Counted from the stretch's first letter, positions 32,976 to 42,239 are shown. The stretch: DNA of 64,000 nt from Bacteroidota bacterium (GCA_018266775.1 JAFDZS010000010.1:121983-185982); one strand, 5' to 3'. Made by a program: numbers and translations. The notes: generated from the letters alone by a model not told the origin.

Positions 32976-33872
32976 TTACTTAAAAGCCGGATGAAATTCA
33001 TGCAATGTCTTTCTTAAATACTCCCTGTCTAAGTGCGTATAAATTTCTGTGGTGGTAATGCTTTCATGGCCCAGCATTTCCTGAACGGCCCGCAGGTCTG
33101 CACCGCCTTCCACCAAATGCGTGGCAAAAGAATGACGAAAAGTATGCGGTGAAATCGTTTTGGTGATGCGTGCTTTTTGTGCCAATTCTTTGATCACTAA
33201 AAATACCATTACCCGGCTGAGCTTCGATCCTCTTCGGTTGAGAAATAACATATCTTCCTGGTCTTTCTTAATGGGCCAATGCACACGGATATTATCTTTA
33301 TAAAGTTTAATGTATTTGATGGCATCGCTGCCGATGGGCACCAGGCGTTCTTTATCGCCTTTACCAATAACACGGATAAAGCCAACATCAAGATACAGGC
33401 AACTGATCTTTAAATTCACCAGCTCGCTTACCCGTAACCCGCAACTGTATAAAGTTTCCAGCATAGCTTTATTGCGGCCACCTTCAGGCTTGCTCAGATC
33501 TATTTGTGCTATTAATTGTTCAATCTCTTCAAAACTCAGCGTATCGGGTAATTGCCTTTTTAATTTGGGCGCTTCCAGCAAAACAGAAGGGTCTGCGGTG
33601 ATGATCTGCTCCACCGTACAGTATTTAAAAAAGCTGCGCAGCCCGGAAATGATACGGGCCTGTGAAGATGCCGTCATGCCCAGTTCAGCCACCCATTGAA
33701 CAAATAGTTCCAGGTCTTTCAGCGTCACTTTCTCCGGTGCGGTAATAGTTGTTTGTTCCAGGAAAGTGGTAAACTTATCCAGGTCACGCAGGTAAGCATC
33801 CACCGAATTATCGCTGAGCGATTTTTCCAGTTGCAGCCAGGCTTTAAAGCCTTTTTTATAAGGTTCCCACAT
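32976..33872 (-). CDS. xerD: Tyrosine recombinase XerD
   Basis: 298 residues from the ATG at 33872, the usual XerD length (the frame runs further upstream without homology). The N-terminal SAM-like core-binding domain (WLQLEKSLSDNSVDAYLRDLDKF) is followed by the catalytic domain with R (YSCGLRVSEL), K (GKGDKERLVP), H-x-x-R (HTFRHSFATH), H (LGHESI) and Tyr (IYTHLDREY). XerC/XerD resolve chromosome dimers at dif. No dif site or mobile context is seen here, and the sequence is ordinary, so a housekeeping role is likely. Confidence 0.92.
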   Translation of the reverse strand: MWEPYKKGFKAWLQLEKSLSDNSVDAYLRDLDKFTTFLEQTTITAPEKVTLKDLELFVQWVAELGMTASSQARIISGLRSFFKYCTVEQIITADPSVLLEAPKLKRQLPDTLSFEEIEQLIAQIDLSKPEGGRNKAMLETLYSCGLRVSELVNLKISCLYLDVGFIRVIGKGDKERLVPIGSDAIKYIKLYKDNIRVHWPIKKDQEDMLFLNRRGSKLSRVMVFLVIKELAQKARITKTISPHTFRHSFATHLVEGGADLRAVQEMLGHESITTTEIYTHLDREYLRKTLHEFHPAFK

Positions 33873-34010
33873 CCGCTTTGTATTGTAAATAATAATGAAA
33901 GAAGGAATGCTGAACAACTGTTGCCGCATCAATCTTCGAAAAATATTTCTGTGAAACAATTATACAGTATTTTCGCTGCTTTAATTTCATTTCCACACGC
34001 AAAATTAATT

Positions 34011-34514
34011 ATGCAGGCAGTTAACCTCCGTTCGTTTAAACAAAAAGTAAGGCACAATAAAAGAAAGTTTAAAAGTTTTCTTACACGGGTAGAGAAGAAT
34101 CCGCCCCGTGGGTTAGATAAAATGACCGCCACATTAGAACCCGAAGTTTGGAAAGAAGTGGATTGCCTTACCTGCGCCAACTGCTGCAAAACGATGACGC
34201 CTACGTATACCAATGCGGACATTAAACGCATCGCCGCACATTTTAAAGTTACCCCACAGGAATTTAAAGACCAGTGGCTGGAATATGAAAAGAAAGACAA
34301 AGACTGGCAAAACAGGAAACAGCCCTGCCAGTTCCTGAACCTTAAGGATAATAAGTGCTCAATTTATGCCATTCGCCCCGCTGACTGCGCCGGCTTTCCG
34401 CACCTGCCCAAAAAGAAAATGGTGGATTACATTCATGTGCACAAACAGAATATTGAGTATTGCCCCGCTACATATAAGCTGGTGGAGAAGATGATGGAGA
34501 GGATGGGTGATTAG
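34011..34514 (+). CDS. YkgJ-family Cys-cluster protein (zinc/iron-chelating domain)
   Basis: 167 residues from the ATG at 34011; the longer frame from 33753 overlaps xerD on the other strand and is rejected. The Cys pattern is CLTCANCCKTM near residue 47, then QPCQFLNLKDNKCSIYAIRPADCAGFP near 105, the YkgJ/CxxCxxCC cluster, which binds zinc or an iron-sulfur centre. The N-terminal 45 residues are basic helices. The gene is divergent from xerD, about 140 bases apart. The substrate is unknown. Confidence 0.85.
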   Translation: MQAVNLRSFKQKVRHNKRKFKSFLTRVEKNPPRGLDKMTATLEPEVWKEVDCLTCANCCKTMTPTYTNADIKRIAAHFKVTPQEFKDQWLEYEKKDKDWQNRKQPCQFLNLKDNKCSIYAIRPADCAGFPHLPKKKMVDYIHVHKQNIEYCPATYKLVEKMMERMGD

Positions 34515-34605
34515 TCAATTGGTTAAATAGTTAATGGGGTTATTGGTTTTAGGGTAGAATGTTGATTGACCAATAAACTAATAAACCAATAAACCTTTCC
34601 ACCAT

Positions 34606-34962
34606 TCACAAATACACATCTTCAATAAAAAAGTATTCCGGTGCCTTATCTTTTACAAGCGTGATTGCCAAAACATCAAACTGAATTTTTTTCCATTGCG
34701 GGTGCTGGTGCAGGTATGCATCTGCCGCATTCATCAGGTTTCTTATTTTTTGTTTAGATACCGCTTCTTCCGGGTGGCCATACGTTTTTGTGCGGCGGGT
34801 TTTCACTTCAATAAAATGCAGGATGCTTTCTTTGGCTGCAATAATATCCACTTCCCAATGGCTGTGCCTCCAGTTTTGGTGCAGTATATCAAATCCCTTT
34901 GCGGTAAAATAATGAACAGCGAGATTTTCGCCGGCAGCGCCTGTTTGATGATGCAAAGCCAT
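34606..34962 (-). CDS. YraN family (UPF0102) endonuclease-like protein
   Basis: 118 residues. The motifs TGAAGENLAVHYFTAKGFDILHQNWR, WEVDIIAAKESILHFIEVKTRR and KIRNLMNAADAYLHQHPQ are those of the YraN family, whose fold is that of a restriction-like Holliday-junction resolvase; Glu and Asp of VDII and EVKTR would be catalytic. A TACCTTTG promoter motif lies 6 bases before the ATG, so the transcript may be nearly leaderless. Confidence 0.92.
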   Translation of the reverse strand: MALHHQTGAAGENLAVHYFTAKGFDILHQNWRHSHWEVDIIAAKESILHFIEVKTRRTKTYGHPEEAVSKQKIRNLMNAADAYLHQHPQWKKIQFDVLAITLVKDKAPEYFFIEDVYL

Positions 34963-34967
34963 GAGAC

Positions 34968-34975
34968 CAAAGGTA
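34968..34975 (-). promoter_or_regulatory. Bacteroidota -7 promoter motif
   Basis: On the minus strand TACCTTTG fits TAnnTTTG and stands 5 bases before the yraN-type start. Confidence 0.4.
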
Positions 34976-35053
34976 ACTTATTTTGGATGCGTCATGGCGG
35001 CTTTGAACCGTCAGACGCAGGCAAAAAAATAATGGCTGAAAAGTTTAATTACT

Positions 35054-35061
35054 TATTTTTG
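35054..35061 (+). promoter_or_regulatory. Bacteroidota -7 promoter motif
   Basis: TATTTTTG fits TAnnTTTG and lies 16 bases before the ATG at 35078, on the plus strand. Confidence 0.4.
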
Positions 35062-35077
35062 TGCAAAACTTAGCAGC

Positions 35078-35632
35078 ATGCAGAAACAAAATACTTTTTC
35101 TATAATCGCAGCAGTGTTACTGGTGGTGTTGGCCGCCGTATCAAGGGTGATTATGTATCCGCATAATTTTAGTCCGATGGTGGGTATGGCCATATTTGCC
35201 GGCGCCACTTTTCAAAATAAAAAACTGGCCTTCGCTTTACCGCTGTTCTCTATGTTCCTGTCTGATGTATTGTTTGAAGTATTCCACATTGCCCAGGGTT
35301 TCTGGGGTTGGGGGCAATTAGTGGGTTACGGCATATTTGCCCTGCTCACTGTAATTGCATTCACCATGAAAAAGATTAACGTAGTGAATGTGATCGGTTA
35401 TTCATTAGGATCCTCTGTACTTTTCTTCATCCTGTCTAACCTCTCTTTCTTTTTAATTGATAACCCTGTTTATCATACGTACACTCAGGATTTTAGTGGC
35501 TTCATTAATTGTTATGTACTGGCACTTCCGTTCTTTAAAACAAGTGTGGTGGCGGACTTGGTGTACAGCGGTGTTTTATTTGGTGCCTATTATTTGTTGT
35601 CGCAAACAGCAATGAAAAAATCAATTGCGTAA
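35078..35632 (+). CDS. DUF6580-like membrane protein
   Basis: 184 residues with about five membrane segments. The conserved start is SIIAAVLLVVLAAVSRVIMYPHNFSPMVGMAIFAGATF, with SRV, PHNFSP and the following helix (KLAFALPLFSMFLSDVLFE) typical of the Bacteroidota DUF6580 family; late aromatic residues surround YTQDFSGFINCY. The function is not known; related membrane proteins are sometimes vitamin or metabolite transport components. It has its own promoter motif and a terminator downstream, so it is probably a single gene. Confidence 0.75.
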   Translation: MQKQNTFSIIAAVLLVVLAAVSRVIMYPHNFSPMVGMAIFAGATFQNKKLAFALPLFSMFLSDVLFEVFHIAQGFWGWGQLVGYGIFALLTVIAFTMKKINVVNVIGYSLGSSVLFFILSNLSFFLIDNPVYHTYTQDFSGFINCYVLALPFFKTSVVADLVYSGVLFGAYYLLSQTAMKKSIA

Positions 35633-35651
35633 AATATTTTTGTTTAAAAGG

Positions 35652-35680
35652 AAAGGCTGCCCTGCAATGGCGGCCTTTTT
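35652..35680 (+). terminator. Intrinsic terminator
   Basis: AAAGGCTGCC pairs with GGCGGCCTTT (one G-T pair) and is followed by TT. It ends the DUF6580-like gene. Confidence 0.75.
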
Positions 35681-35829
35681 CATTATATTAGTTTTAAAGA
35701 GAAAAATTTCCCGGTTTATTGCTTACGAAGTAATCCCGGAGATCAATATCAAAAGGTAAAGTATTTTTAAGGGAAGACAACTTTTCAGGTTGGCTTCCCC
35801 GGCAGAGCCTGCTTTTTTGCCGGCTATGT

Positions 35830-36306
35830 TTATTCTTTCTTCCTGTACTCATTCTCCTCGTACCATTTATCCACGTCAAGATTTGTTCCATCTGCAGCAG
35901 TTGTAGCCAGTTCATCACACCGATTGTTGAACGGATTACTGACATGGCCTTTTACCCAATGAAAAGTGATCTTGAATTTTTTTGAAAGTTGGTAATACGC
36001 TGTCCACAAATCTGCATTTTTTTTACCACCTTTAAAATTGGTTTTGATCCAGTTATTAAGCCATCCTTCATTGACGGCTTTGATCACATACTGGCTGTCG
36101 GAATAAATATGAACAGGCAAACTATTTTTGGTGAGTGCTTTTAATGCTGTGATCACAGCAAGCAGTTCCATACGGTTGTTGGTGGTAAGCCGGTACCCTT
36201 TTGAAATTTCTTTACGGTGCTGGCCATACATGAGTATGATGCCATAACCACCCGGGCCGGGATTTCCTCTTGCAGCACCATCGGTGTAAATTGTAATAAC
36301 GCTCAA
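35830..36306 (-). CDS. rnhA: Ribonuclease HI
   Basis: 158 residues, the normal RNase HI length. The catalytic set is visible: Asp in IYTDGAARGNPGPGGYG, Glu in NNRMELLAVI, Asp in IYSDSQYVIKA and Asp in NNRCDELAT, with the basic handle (NWIKTNFKGGKKNADLW) and WVKGHVSNP. It removes RNA from RNA-DNA hybrids. The gene is single, in the opposite direction to DUF6580. Confidence 0.95.
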   Translation of the reverse strand: MSVITIYTDGAARGNPGPGGYGIILMYGQHRKEISKGYRLTTNNRMELLAVITALKALTKNSLPVHIYSDSQYVIKAVNEGWLNNWIKTNFKGGKKNADLWTAYYQLSKKFKITFHWVKGHVSNPFNNRCDELATTAADGTNLDVDKWYEENEYRKKE

Positions 36307-36458
36307 AACACAATTGATTAAAACGCTAAGTTAAGCGGTGGTGCAGGCAACAAAAAATAATTTTCGTTTGCGTTGATTAAAGCGTTCCGGCCTGCAAGGG
36401 CTGCCACCGTTGGGATGCTTGCGGCAGCCTGAAGACAGAAAAAGGTGGCCATGAACGT

Positions 36459-36481
36459 CCGGGTCGCTTGCAGCGACCCGG
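36459..36481 (-). terminator. Perfect hairpin between M20 peptidase and rnhA
   Basis: CCGGGTCGCT pairs with AGCGACCCGG around TGC. It lies 5 bases after the peptidase stop. A T-run is not close, so it is a probable transcription or mRNA-end structure rather than a classic terminator. Confidence 0.5.
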
Positions 36482-36485
36482 CTTA

Positions 36486-38018
36486 TTACTTCATCAGCAT
36501 CAGCGACGCCATGGTTTCAATACCATCCCATAAATTTTGCAGGCGGATGTTTTCATTTTCTGCATGCTGGTTATTGTCGTAATTGGCAATGGGAACGGAA
36601 ATAGTGGTGGCGTGCAAATATTTTTCGAATACATATAAAGGTAAGCTGCCGCCCATAGTAGGTTGTAACACCACCTGGTCTGTTGTAGTTGATTTCAATC
36701 CATTAATAACTTTTTTGATAACGGGTAAATTCATAGGTGTGCGTTGCGCATTGTAGCCATCATCGGGTGTAATCACTTTAATGATCTTACTGTATTGTTT
36801 ACGCTCTTCATCAGTGGGTTCCTTATCGGTAACAAAATAGCCCTGTGCTTTAATGTGATCAATCACTTTTTGTTGTTGCCGTTTACAATCGTTACCCATT
36901 ACCAGGCGAAGGTCGATCACTGCTGTTGCAGTGGTGGGAATTTGATTGGACGCCAGTTTGCCTACATTACCGCTTTGCATACCATTGATGTTCAATGAAG
37001 GCAGGTTGATGGCTTCACTTAACGCAATGCCTTTCATTTCTGTTGATGTAATGCCCAGTTCATTTTTCAATTGCTCATCAACAGCAGGCACTTCGCTCAA
37101 TGCTTTTTTTTCTTCGGCAGATAATGGTTGTACATCGTCATAAAAACCTTTAATGGTAACGCGGCCGTTATCATCTTTCATGGAGGCTAATAATTTAGCC
37201 AGCATCATTGCCGGGTTGGGCGCCCAGTTGCCATAATGCCCGCTGTGCAATGGCCGTTTGGATGCATACACCGTTACATCGAGATGCGCATCTCCACGCA
37301 CCCCAAAGAAGATTTGCTTTTTACCACTTTGGTGTACGGGCCCATCGCAAATGATCCACAGGTTGGATTGTAATAATGAACTGTAGCGTTGTAATATTTC
37401 AGCAAGATGTGGTGAACCGGCTTCTTCTTCACCTTCAAAAAAGAATTTGATGTTGTAAGCTAATGGCAGGTTAGATTTCTTTATAGCATCATACGCATTG
37501 AGGATGGCCGCAATACCGGCTTTATCGTCAGAAGCGCTGCGGGCATACAGGCGCCATTCATTTTCAAAGTGATTGTCTGATGGGAAAGGAATAGGTACGG
37601 CATTATGATCCAGGGCGCCGTTATACAATTGCGGGGTAAAGGGAGCAAGGCCCTTGGCCCATTGTGCAGGGTTTACAGGCTGTGCATCGTAGTGTGCATA
37701 AAATATCAGCGTAGGTGCAGCGGGGGAGATGAGTGCTTCTCCATATACTGCGGGTGGTGCGCCGGCTGTTGCGGGGTACAATAATTGCAGGTTGCTGATG
37801 TCACGCTGCTGCATAAGTTGCATGATGAATTGTGTATTCCTGTGCAATCCATTCGTATCTGCTGCAATATTGGGAATGGAAAGAAACTGCATGTATTCTT
37901 TCAGGATGGTATTGGCATTTTGAGTGTGGTATTTTCTGATGCTGAGGATATCGGCAGATTGTGCAGTGGCAGTAACAGTGCAATTAATGAAAATGATGAC
38001 GTATATGATTCTTTTCAT
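36486..38018 (-). CDS. Exported M20-family dipeptidase
   Basis: 510 residues from the ATG at 38018, where a signal peptide lies (KRIIYVIIFINCTVTATAQ); the frame runs upstream without homology. Metal sites are FYAHYDAQPV (His, Asp), SASDDKAGIAA (Asp), FFEGEEEAGSPH (Glu-Glu, catalytic) and MGGSLPLYVF near the end, with a dimerisation domain at about 235-390. M20 enzymes use two zinc ions to cut dipeptides or similar amides; this is the dipeptidase-like branch. An export signal suggests work in the periplasm on peptides from food or cell wall. Confidence 0.9.
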   Translation of the reverse strand: MKRIIYVIIFINCTVTATAQSADILSIRKYHTQNANTILKEYMQFLSIPNIAADTNGLHRNTQFIMQLMQQRDISNLQLLYPATAGAPPAVYGEALISPAAPTLIFYAHYDAQPVNPAQWAKGLAPFTPQLYNGALDHNAVPIPFPSDNHFENEWRLYARSASDDKAGIAAILNAYDAIKKSNLPLAYNIKFFFEGEEEAGSPHLAEILQRYSSLLQSNLWIICDGPVHQSGKKQIFFGVRGDAHLDVTVYASKRPLHSGHYGNWAPNPAMMLAKLLASMKDDNGRVTIKGFYDDVQPLSAEEKKALSEVPAVDEQLKNELGITSTEMKGIALSEAINLPSLNINGMQSGNVGKLASNQIPTTATAVIDLRLVMGNDCKRQQQKVIDHIKAQGYFVTDKEPTDEERKQYSKIIKVITPDDGYNAQRTPMNLPVIKKVINGLKSTTTDQVVLQPTMGGSLPLYVFEKYLHATTISVPIANYDNNQHAENENIRLQNLWDGIETMASLMLMK

Positions 38019-38064
38019 CCTGTTTGTTTGCTTTAGTTGATGCAATGTACAGAAATAAAGGATG

Positions 38065-39027
38065 TTAAATATCTGTGTCGCACCTGCAGGGTATGCCAAT
38101 GAATTTCATGTCAGTCTTGAGGGCTCTCCAATGGCGGTTTCGCAGGCTTCCTGCGCCAAATAAAACAGACTGTCCATCTTTTGTAATTACCCTTAATGAA
38201 ATTGATTTCCTGTAAGGCTGTTCCATCACCAGTTCTTTAATGTTGTCTATTTTAATACTGGTTGATGCCCAAAAAAGGTAATGATTCTTTATAACAAGAT
38301 CGTCATATTGTATACTGAAATAAAACATCTGGTAACTAAACCCAATGCAGAATATTACTAACATAATAACCGGAACTAATAGTAGAACGGGCTTTTGTTG
38401 TACTGCATAATTATTGCTTGTGAAAAGAAGCAGAAATGATGATAAAAGAAAAAGTAAAACAATAGTGTAAAATTGCAACAAAGCGTTTCCTTTATACGTC
38501 CGGAAATTAATTTCCGGCAGGCGGTCTTTATTTAAAGAAGGATGAACATCTGAAATAATTCCTTCAGAAACTTTTTGGGCAAGATATTGCCTGAATATAC
38601 TGGTGTTGCTGTATATGTCGTCAAAGAGTACAATTTTTTTATGTTCTGAACAATATATCACCAGTGCTTCAGCTTGTTGACGGAATGGATCCGGACCCCG
38701 GTATGTCGACTTTTGATGCATGGTAACAGATTGCACTTGTTCCCAGGCTAAAAAATTCTTTTTCCATGGATAAAAAACTGTTATGCCATCGCAGGAAAAA
38801 GTAATCTTTGGCCCTCTTCTTAAAAAAGTAATAATGACGTAAATAGATAAAGCCGCAAAAAATGACGTATAAATTATTTTAATTGCAAACGGAGTACTGC
38901 CAGATTTGGCGTAAAGCCATGCTAAAACTGGCATAATAATGAATGCAAACGCAAGAAAGCTCCATGCAATCAATACTTTTGTCTTATACGTTGTAGTAAT
39001 AATTGTATTCAATATACTTTTTAACAA
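38065..39027 (-). CDS. Membrane protein with two bacterial PH-like segments
   Basis: 320 residues. Two pairs of membrane helices (about 15-65 and 180-232) alternate with soluble beta parts: KITFSCDGITVFYPWKKNFLAWEQVQSV and FSIQYDDLVIKNHYLFWASTSIKIDNIKELV, both of the bacterial-PH type. No enzyme motif. The TTG start at 39027 overlaps a minus-strand TAGCTTTG promoter-like motif, so a later start (TTG at about 39012) is possible. It is followed at 47 bases by the M20 gene on the same strand. Confidence 0.55.
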   Translation of the reverse strand: MLKSILNTIITTTYKTKVLIAWSFLAFAFIIMPVLAWLYAKSGSTPFAIKIIYTSFFAALSIYVIITFLRRGPKITFSCDGITVFYPWKKNFLAWEQVQSVTMHQKSTYRGPDPFRQQAEALVIYCSEHKKIVLFDDIYSNTSIFRQYLAQKVSEGIISDVHPSLNKDRLPEINFRTYKGNALLQFYTIVLLFLLSSFLLLFTSNNYAVQQKPVLLLVPVIMLVIFCIGFSYQMFYFSIQYDDLVIKNHYLFWASTSIKIDNIKELVMEQPYRKSISLRVITKDGQSVLFGAGSLRNRHWRALKTDMKFIGIPCRCDTDI

Positions 39028-39052
39028 AGCTAAAGCTATTTGTATTTAGAGA

Positions 39053-40231
39053 TTAGTTCCTTCTATCCTTTAAAAGAAAGTACAATCCAATTGCAGGCCC
39101 AACAGCTAATATCCAGTACAGGTATTGCGGAGTAATTTCATTGGACAGCCACCGCAATAACTGTATGCTGATAATAGTGATGGAAAACCCGATGCAGTTC
39201 ACAATGGTGAGTGAAGTGCCCCTTGCTTCTTCCTTCACATTTTGCGCCACTAAGGTGGAGAAGAGTGGAGAATCGGCAATGACCACCAGGCCCCAGAAAA
39301 ATAAAAATATAAACAGCAGCGCAGTGTTTGCAGTAAGTACAAAAAGCGGAGCGCATAAACAACATACACAAGACATCATTAATGCTGCTGTGGCCACCCG
39401 CCTTGCCCCCAGTTTTTGAGCAAGTATACCGGCACCGGCGCAGGATAATGCCCCGCCTGCAATGATGATGAAAGAAAGTAATGGCACATTGATTGCGTTT
39501 TGATGCAACGCTTTGTTGGTTTGTAAAATCACCGGAACAAAAGCCCAGAAGGTATATAACTCCCACATGTGCCCGAAATAACCGAAAGCAGCTGCACGAA
39601 AATGTTTATTGCTGAAACCTGTAAGCAATGCAGCGGGTTGAAAGCGGCTGCTCTTTCTGCGGTAAGGCCCATCAGGTACCAGCAGGAACATTAAACATCC
39701 CCCGATGACCGCTAAGGCTGAAATACTGATGATCACATATTTCCAGGGCCAGGCCGCAGCCATAGTTTTCAATGCATGCGGGAAGGCTGTGCCCAGCACC
39801 AGTGCGCCCACTAAAAAGCCCAATGATTTACCAAGGCCATATTGAAAATGGTCGGCAGCAATTTTCATCCCTACGGGATAAATGCCTGCGAGAAAAAAAC
39901 CGGTGCAAAACCTGCAGCACATCAGCTGCCATGCATTAATATTGTTGATGAGCATACCACTGTTGCACAATGCCCCGGCAAGTGCGCACACAAAAAATAC
40001 TTTAGAGGGAGACATCCTGTCTGCAATGGTGAAAATGGCAAATACCAGCGTACCTGTAATAAAACCAAACTGTACGGCACTGGTAAGGTTAGCGAGAAAG
40101 CCGGGGCCGGCATGTATAGCGGCACTCATATCTGCCAATACCGCATTACCAGCAAACCATAACGAGGTACATAAGAATTGTGCAATAATTATGGTGGGTA
40201 AAACTACAGTTGATTTTGAGGTATTGTTCAT
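39053..40231 (-). CDS. Major facilitator superfamily transporter
   Basis: 392 residues with 12 predicted membrane helices. The N half has GPGFLANLTSAVQFGFITGTLVFA and a RMSPSKVF loop of the DRxGRR-like type; the middle loop is PDGPYRRKSSR. Substrate not determined; the NxxR-poor sequence does not suggest a sugar carrier of known type, and the general class is drug or metabolite efflux/uptake. It lies 25 bases upstream of the PH-like gene, and a DUF3592-like gene ends just before its start, so the three may form one transcript. Confidence 0.85.
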   Translation of the reverse strand: MNNTSKSTVVLPTIIIAQFLCTSLWFAGNAVLADMSAAIHAGPGFLANLTSAVQFGFITGTLVFAIFTIADRMSPSKVFFVCALAGALCNSGMLINNINAWQLMCCRFCTGFFLAGIYPVGMKIAADHFQYGLGKSLGFLVGALVLGTAFPHALKTMAAAWPWKYVIISISALAVIGGCLMFLLVPDGPYRRKSSRFQPAALLTGFSNKHFRAAAFGYFGHMWELYTFWAFVPVILQTNKALHQNAINVPLLSFIIIAGGALSCAGAGILAQKLGARRVATAALMMSCVCCLCAPLFVLTANTALLFIFLFFWGLVVIADSPLFSTLVAQNVKEEARGTSLTIVNCIGFSITIISIQLLRWLSNEITPQYLYWILAVGPAIGLYFLLKDRRN

Positions 40232-40255
40232 GTACTGTCTGAGAAACTGCTGTAA

Positions 40256-40768
40256 TCATTCCTGTTTTTTAGGGCCGGGTAAAATAATACGTTTGTAATA
40301 CAGTACAGATAAAATCAGCGTAAGTACACCTGCCCCCAGGCTAATATAAAACAGCCCGCTTTCTTTTGATTCGTATTCGCTTTTATCAATAATGGTGTAT
40401 CCATACTTATCTACCTGAACAAGGTCGATGTTTACATTTTCAGTTTCGTTATGATTGTTAAAATAAAATACGGTAACACTGTCGCCGGTTTTCACTTTAT
40501 CCAGCAGGTCGGTGTAATTATTATCACTGCGGTAAATGCCCAGTTTTTTTTTCATATTATTTAACTGCAGGTAAAATACATTGGCTTTGTCGCCTTTATC
40601 ACCATAATGATAGTCGGTGCCGGTGGCCGTAATAATGCCGGAGCGTTCGAAAGTTTCCTTCAGGTCAATATGCATTTTGTCGTACCCGATCCAGGCAACG
40701 AAAAAATAAATCAGGGAAGAAAGACCGATAAGTATTGCATATACTGCACGTTTTTTTTGGCCAGCCAT
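40256..40768 (-). CDS. DUF3592-like membrane protein
   Basis: 170 residues. A membrane helix at about 8-28 is followed by a periplasmic beta domain of about 95 residues (GIITATGTDYHYGDKGDKANVFYLQLNN...VKTGDSVTVFYFNNHN) and a second helix at about 140-162. The order helix-domain-helix with a short tail is that of DUF3592 proteins, of unknown function. Its stop is 24 bases upstream of the MFS start on the same strand, consistent with a shared operon. Confidence 0.65.
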   Translation of the reverse strand: MAGQKKRAVYAILIGLSSLIYFFVAWIGYDKMHIDLKETFERSGIITATGTDYHYGDKGDKANVFYLQLNNMKKKLGIYRSDNNYTDLLDKVKTGDSVTVFYFNNHNETENVNIDLVQVDKYGYTIIDKSEYESKESGLFYISLGAGVLTLILSVLYYKRIILPGPKKQE

Positions 40769-40981
40769 AGTTCAGGTTTGTTTGATGATTGCCAGATGAA
40801 AATAAAGGTATAATAAATTGCTTTAAAAAAGAATGCAGCAATGATGTGACCACATTCTTTTCCGTTATACCGGTAGTAAATGTTCATTGCAAAAGAAATA
40901 TTTTTCCGTTGGTACAGTTTTAAAAACGATTAACACAGTAACCAGCCCGTATTTAAAAAAATACTGTACCTTTTGCCCGCT

Positions 40982-42004
40982 ATGAAAGCACTTGTAATAA
41001 TAATATCACAACGAAAACTATATCAGCGCCTGCTGATTATTTCTTTACTTTTTATTACATCCATCAGCACCAAAGCCCAGGAAGTGATATCCGGAATTTG
41101 GGAGGGTAAGTTTTTTACGCCGGCAGCTTACCTTGGTCAGCCGAGGCTGGTGGTGGAAATCTTTAACGTCAATGATTCCACTTACAGCGGCATTACACAC
41201 CTTTATTATGAAGGCAATAAATACGAACATTATAAGATGAGGGGCTGGTATAGTAAAAAGGATTCTGTATTGATTTTTACTGAAGCTGAAACCATTGCTG
41301 TGGACCTGGGTATGTATGGCAATTGCCTGGGTACTTACCAGATGATCATGCGTAAAACAGATAATGGTTATATACAGGTAGGCTATTGGGAAGCGAACAT
41401 CAAGGGCTGCTCGTCCACTTCGCAAATATGGCTGCAAAAAAGAATGCCTGTTGTGGTAAAGCCACCAGAACCGCCCACGCCACCAGCAAAAAAGCCTGTT
41501 AAGCCGGAAAAGCCCGCACAGCAAAATAAGGATTTAAAAAAGCGCAATAACCAGCCCGTAATTGTACCGGAACCCAAACCCACTGTGCCGGTAATGAAAG
41601 ATGAATCCGTTATTAAACCGGCACCAACGATTATGCCCGCAAAGATTGCACAAAGAGAAACCGACCTGCAGTCGTTGCTGGAAATTGCTGATGCAGATAA
41701 AGATTCCATCAGGGTGGATGTGTATGACAATGGGGAGATTGATGGCGATTCTGTTTCTGTGTTTCTTGACAACACACAATTGATCAATAAAAAAATGATC
41801 ACTGCAAAACCGCTTACCTTTTATGTGAGCCTCGATAAGCGTAAGAACCCCATATCGCATTTACGTCTGGTGGCTGAAAGCCTGGGTTCCATTCCTCCCT
41901 GTACGGCATTAATGATTGTGACGACCAAAAGCAAACGGTACGAAGTGCGTTTATCCAGTAACTTTAGTAAGAACGCCACAGTGGAATTATTTCTGAAGGA
42001 GTGA
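40982..42004 (+). CDS. Exported proline-rich protein, unknown function
   Basis: 340 residues from the ATG at 40982 (a TTG three codons upstream is less likely). Signal peptide to about residue 32 (LLIISLLFITSISTKA). Then comes a domain of about 110 residues starting EVISGIWEGKFF, with a YEGNKYEHYKMRGWY segment and a CSSTSQIWLQ end. A proline/lysine-rich linker (PPEPPTPPAKKPVKPEKP) leads to a C-terminal beta domain of about 110 residues (DSIRVDVYDNGEIDGDSVSVFLDNTQL). Related C-terminal domains occur in other Bacteroidota exported proteins of unknown function. No enzyme motif. Confidence 0.65.
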   Translation: MKALVIIISQRKLYQRLLIISLLFITSISTKAQEVISGIWEGKFFTPAAYLGQPRLVVEIFNVNDSTYSGITHLYYEGNKYEHYKMRGWYSKKDSVLIFTEAETIAVDLGMYGNCLGTYQMIMRKTDNGYIQVGYWEANIKGCSSTSQIWLQKRMPVVVKPPEPPTPPAKKPVKPEKPAQQNKDLKKRNNQPVIVPEPKPTVPVMKDESVIKPAPTIMPAKIAQRETDLQSLLEIADADKDSIRVDVYDNGEIDGDSVSVFLDNTQLINKKMITAKPLTFYVSLDKRKNPISHLRLVAESLGSIPPCTALMIVTTKSKRYEVRLSSNFSKNATVELFLKE

Positions 42005-42010
42005 GGTATC

Positions 42011-42182
42011 TTTATGCTCCAGCATGAAGCGATTATTAGGAATGTACAGGTCAGAGACCTGTAACCAATTACTCCTCGTCGGAGACGAGGAGTATGTACC
42101 TTCATGCTCCGGCATGAAGCTTTAGGTAAGAATGTACAGGTCAGAGACCTGTAACCAACTTGTCCTCGTCGGAGACGAGGAC
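42011..42182. repeat. Tandem pair of three-hairpin units
   Basis: Each unit carries three short perfect or near-perfect hairpins in the same order: H1 TTCATGCTCCGGCATGAA type (42011-42028, 42101-42118), H2 ACAGGTCAGAGACCTGT (42046-42062, 42136-42152) and H3 CTCCTCGTCGGAGACGAGG type (42072-42092, 42162-42182). Units start 90 bases apart. The outer pair of H3 changes from C-G to G-C between units, and H1 changes a T-G to a C-G pair, so pairing is kept while bases change. Confidence 0.85.
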
Positions 42183-42239
42183 AAGAAGAAAAGGCCGACT
42201 TATTCAGTCAGCCCCTTCCTGTTCGATTTATTTGCCTGT

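Noticed and set aside
33753..34010. N-terminal extension of the YkgJ-type protein
   Set aside because: This part is antisense to xerD and has no family motifs; the ATG at 34011 precedes a typical N terminus.
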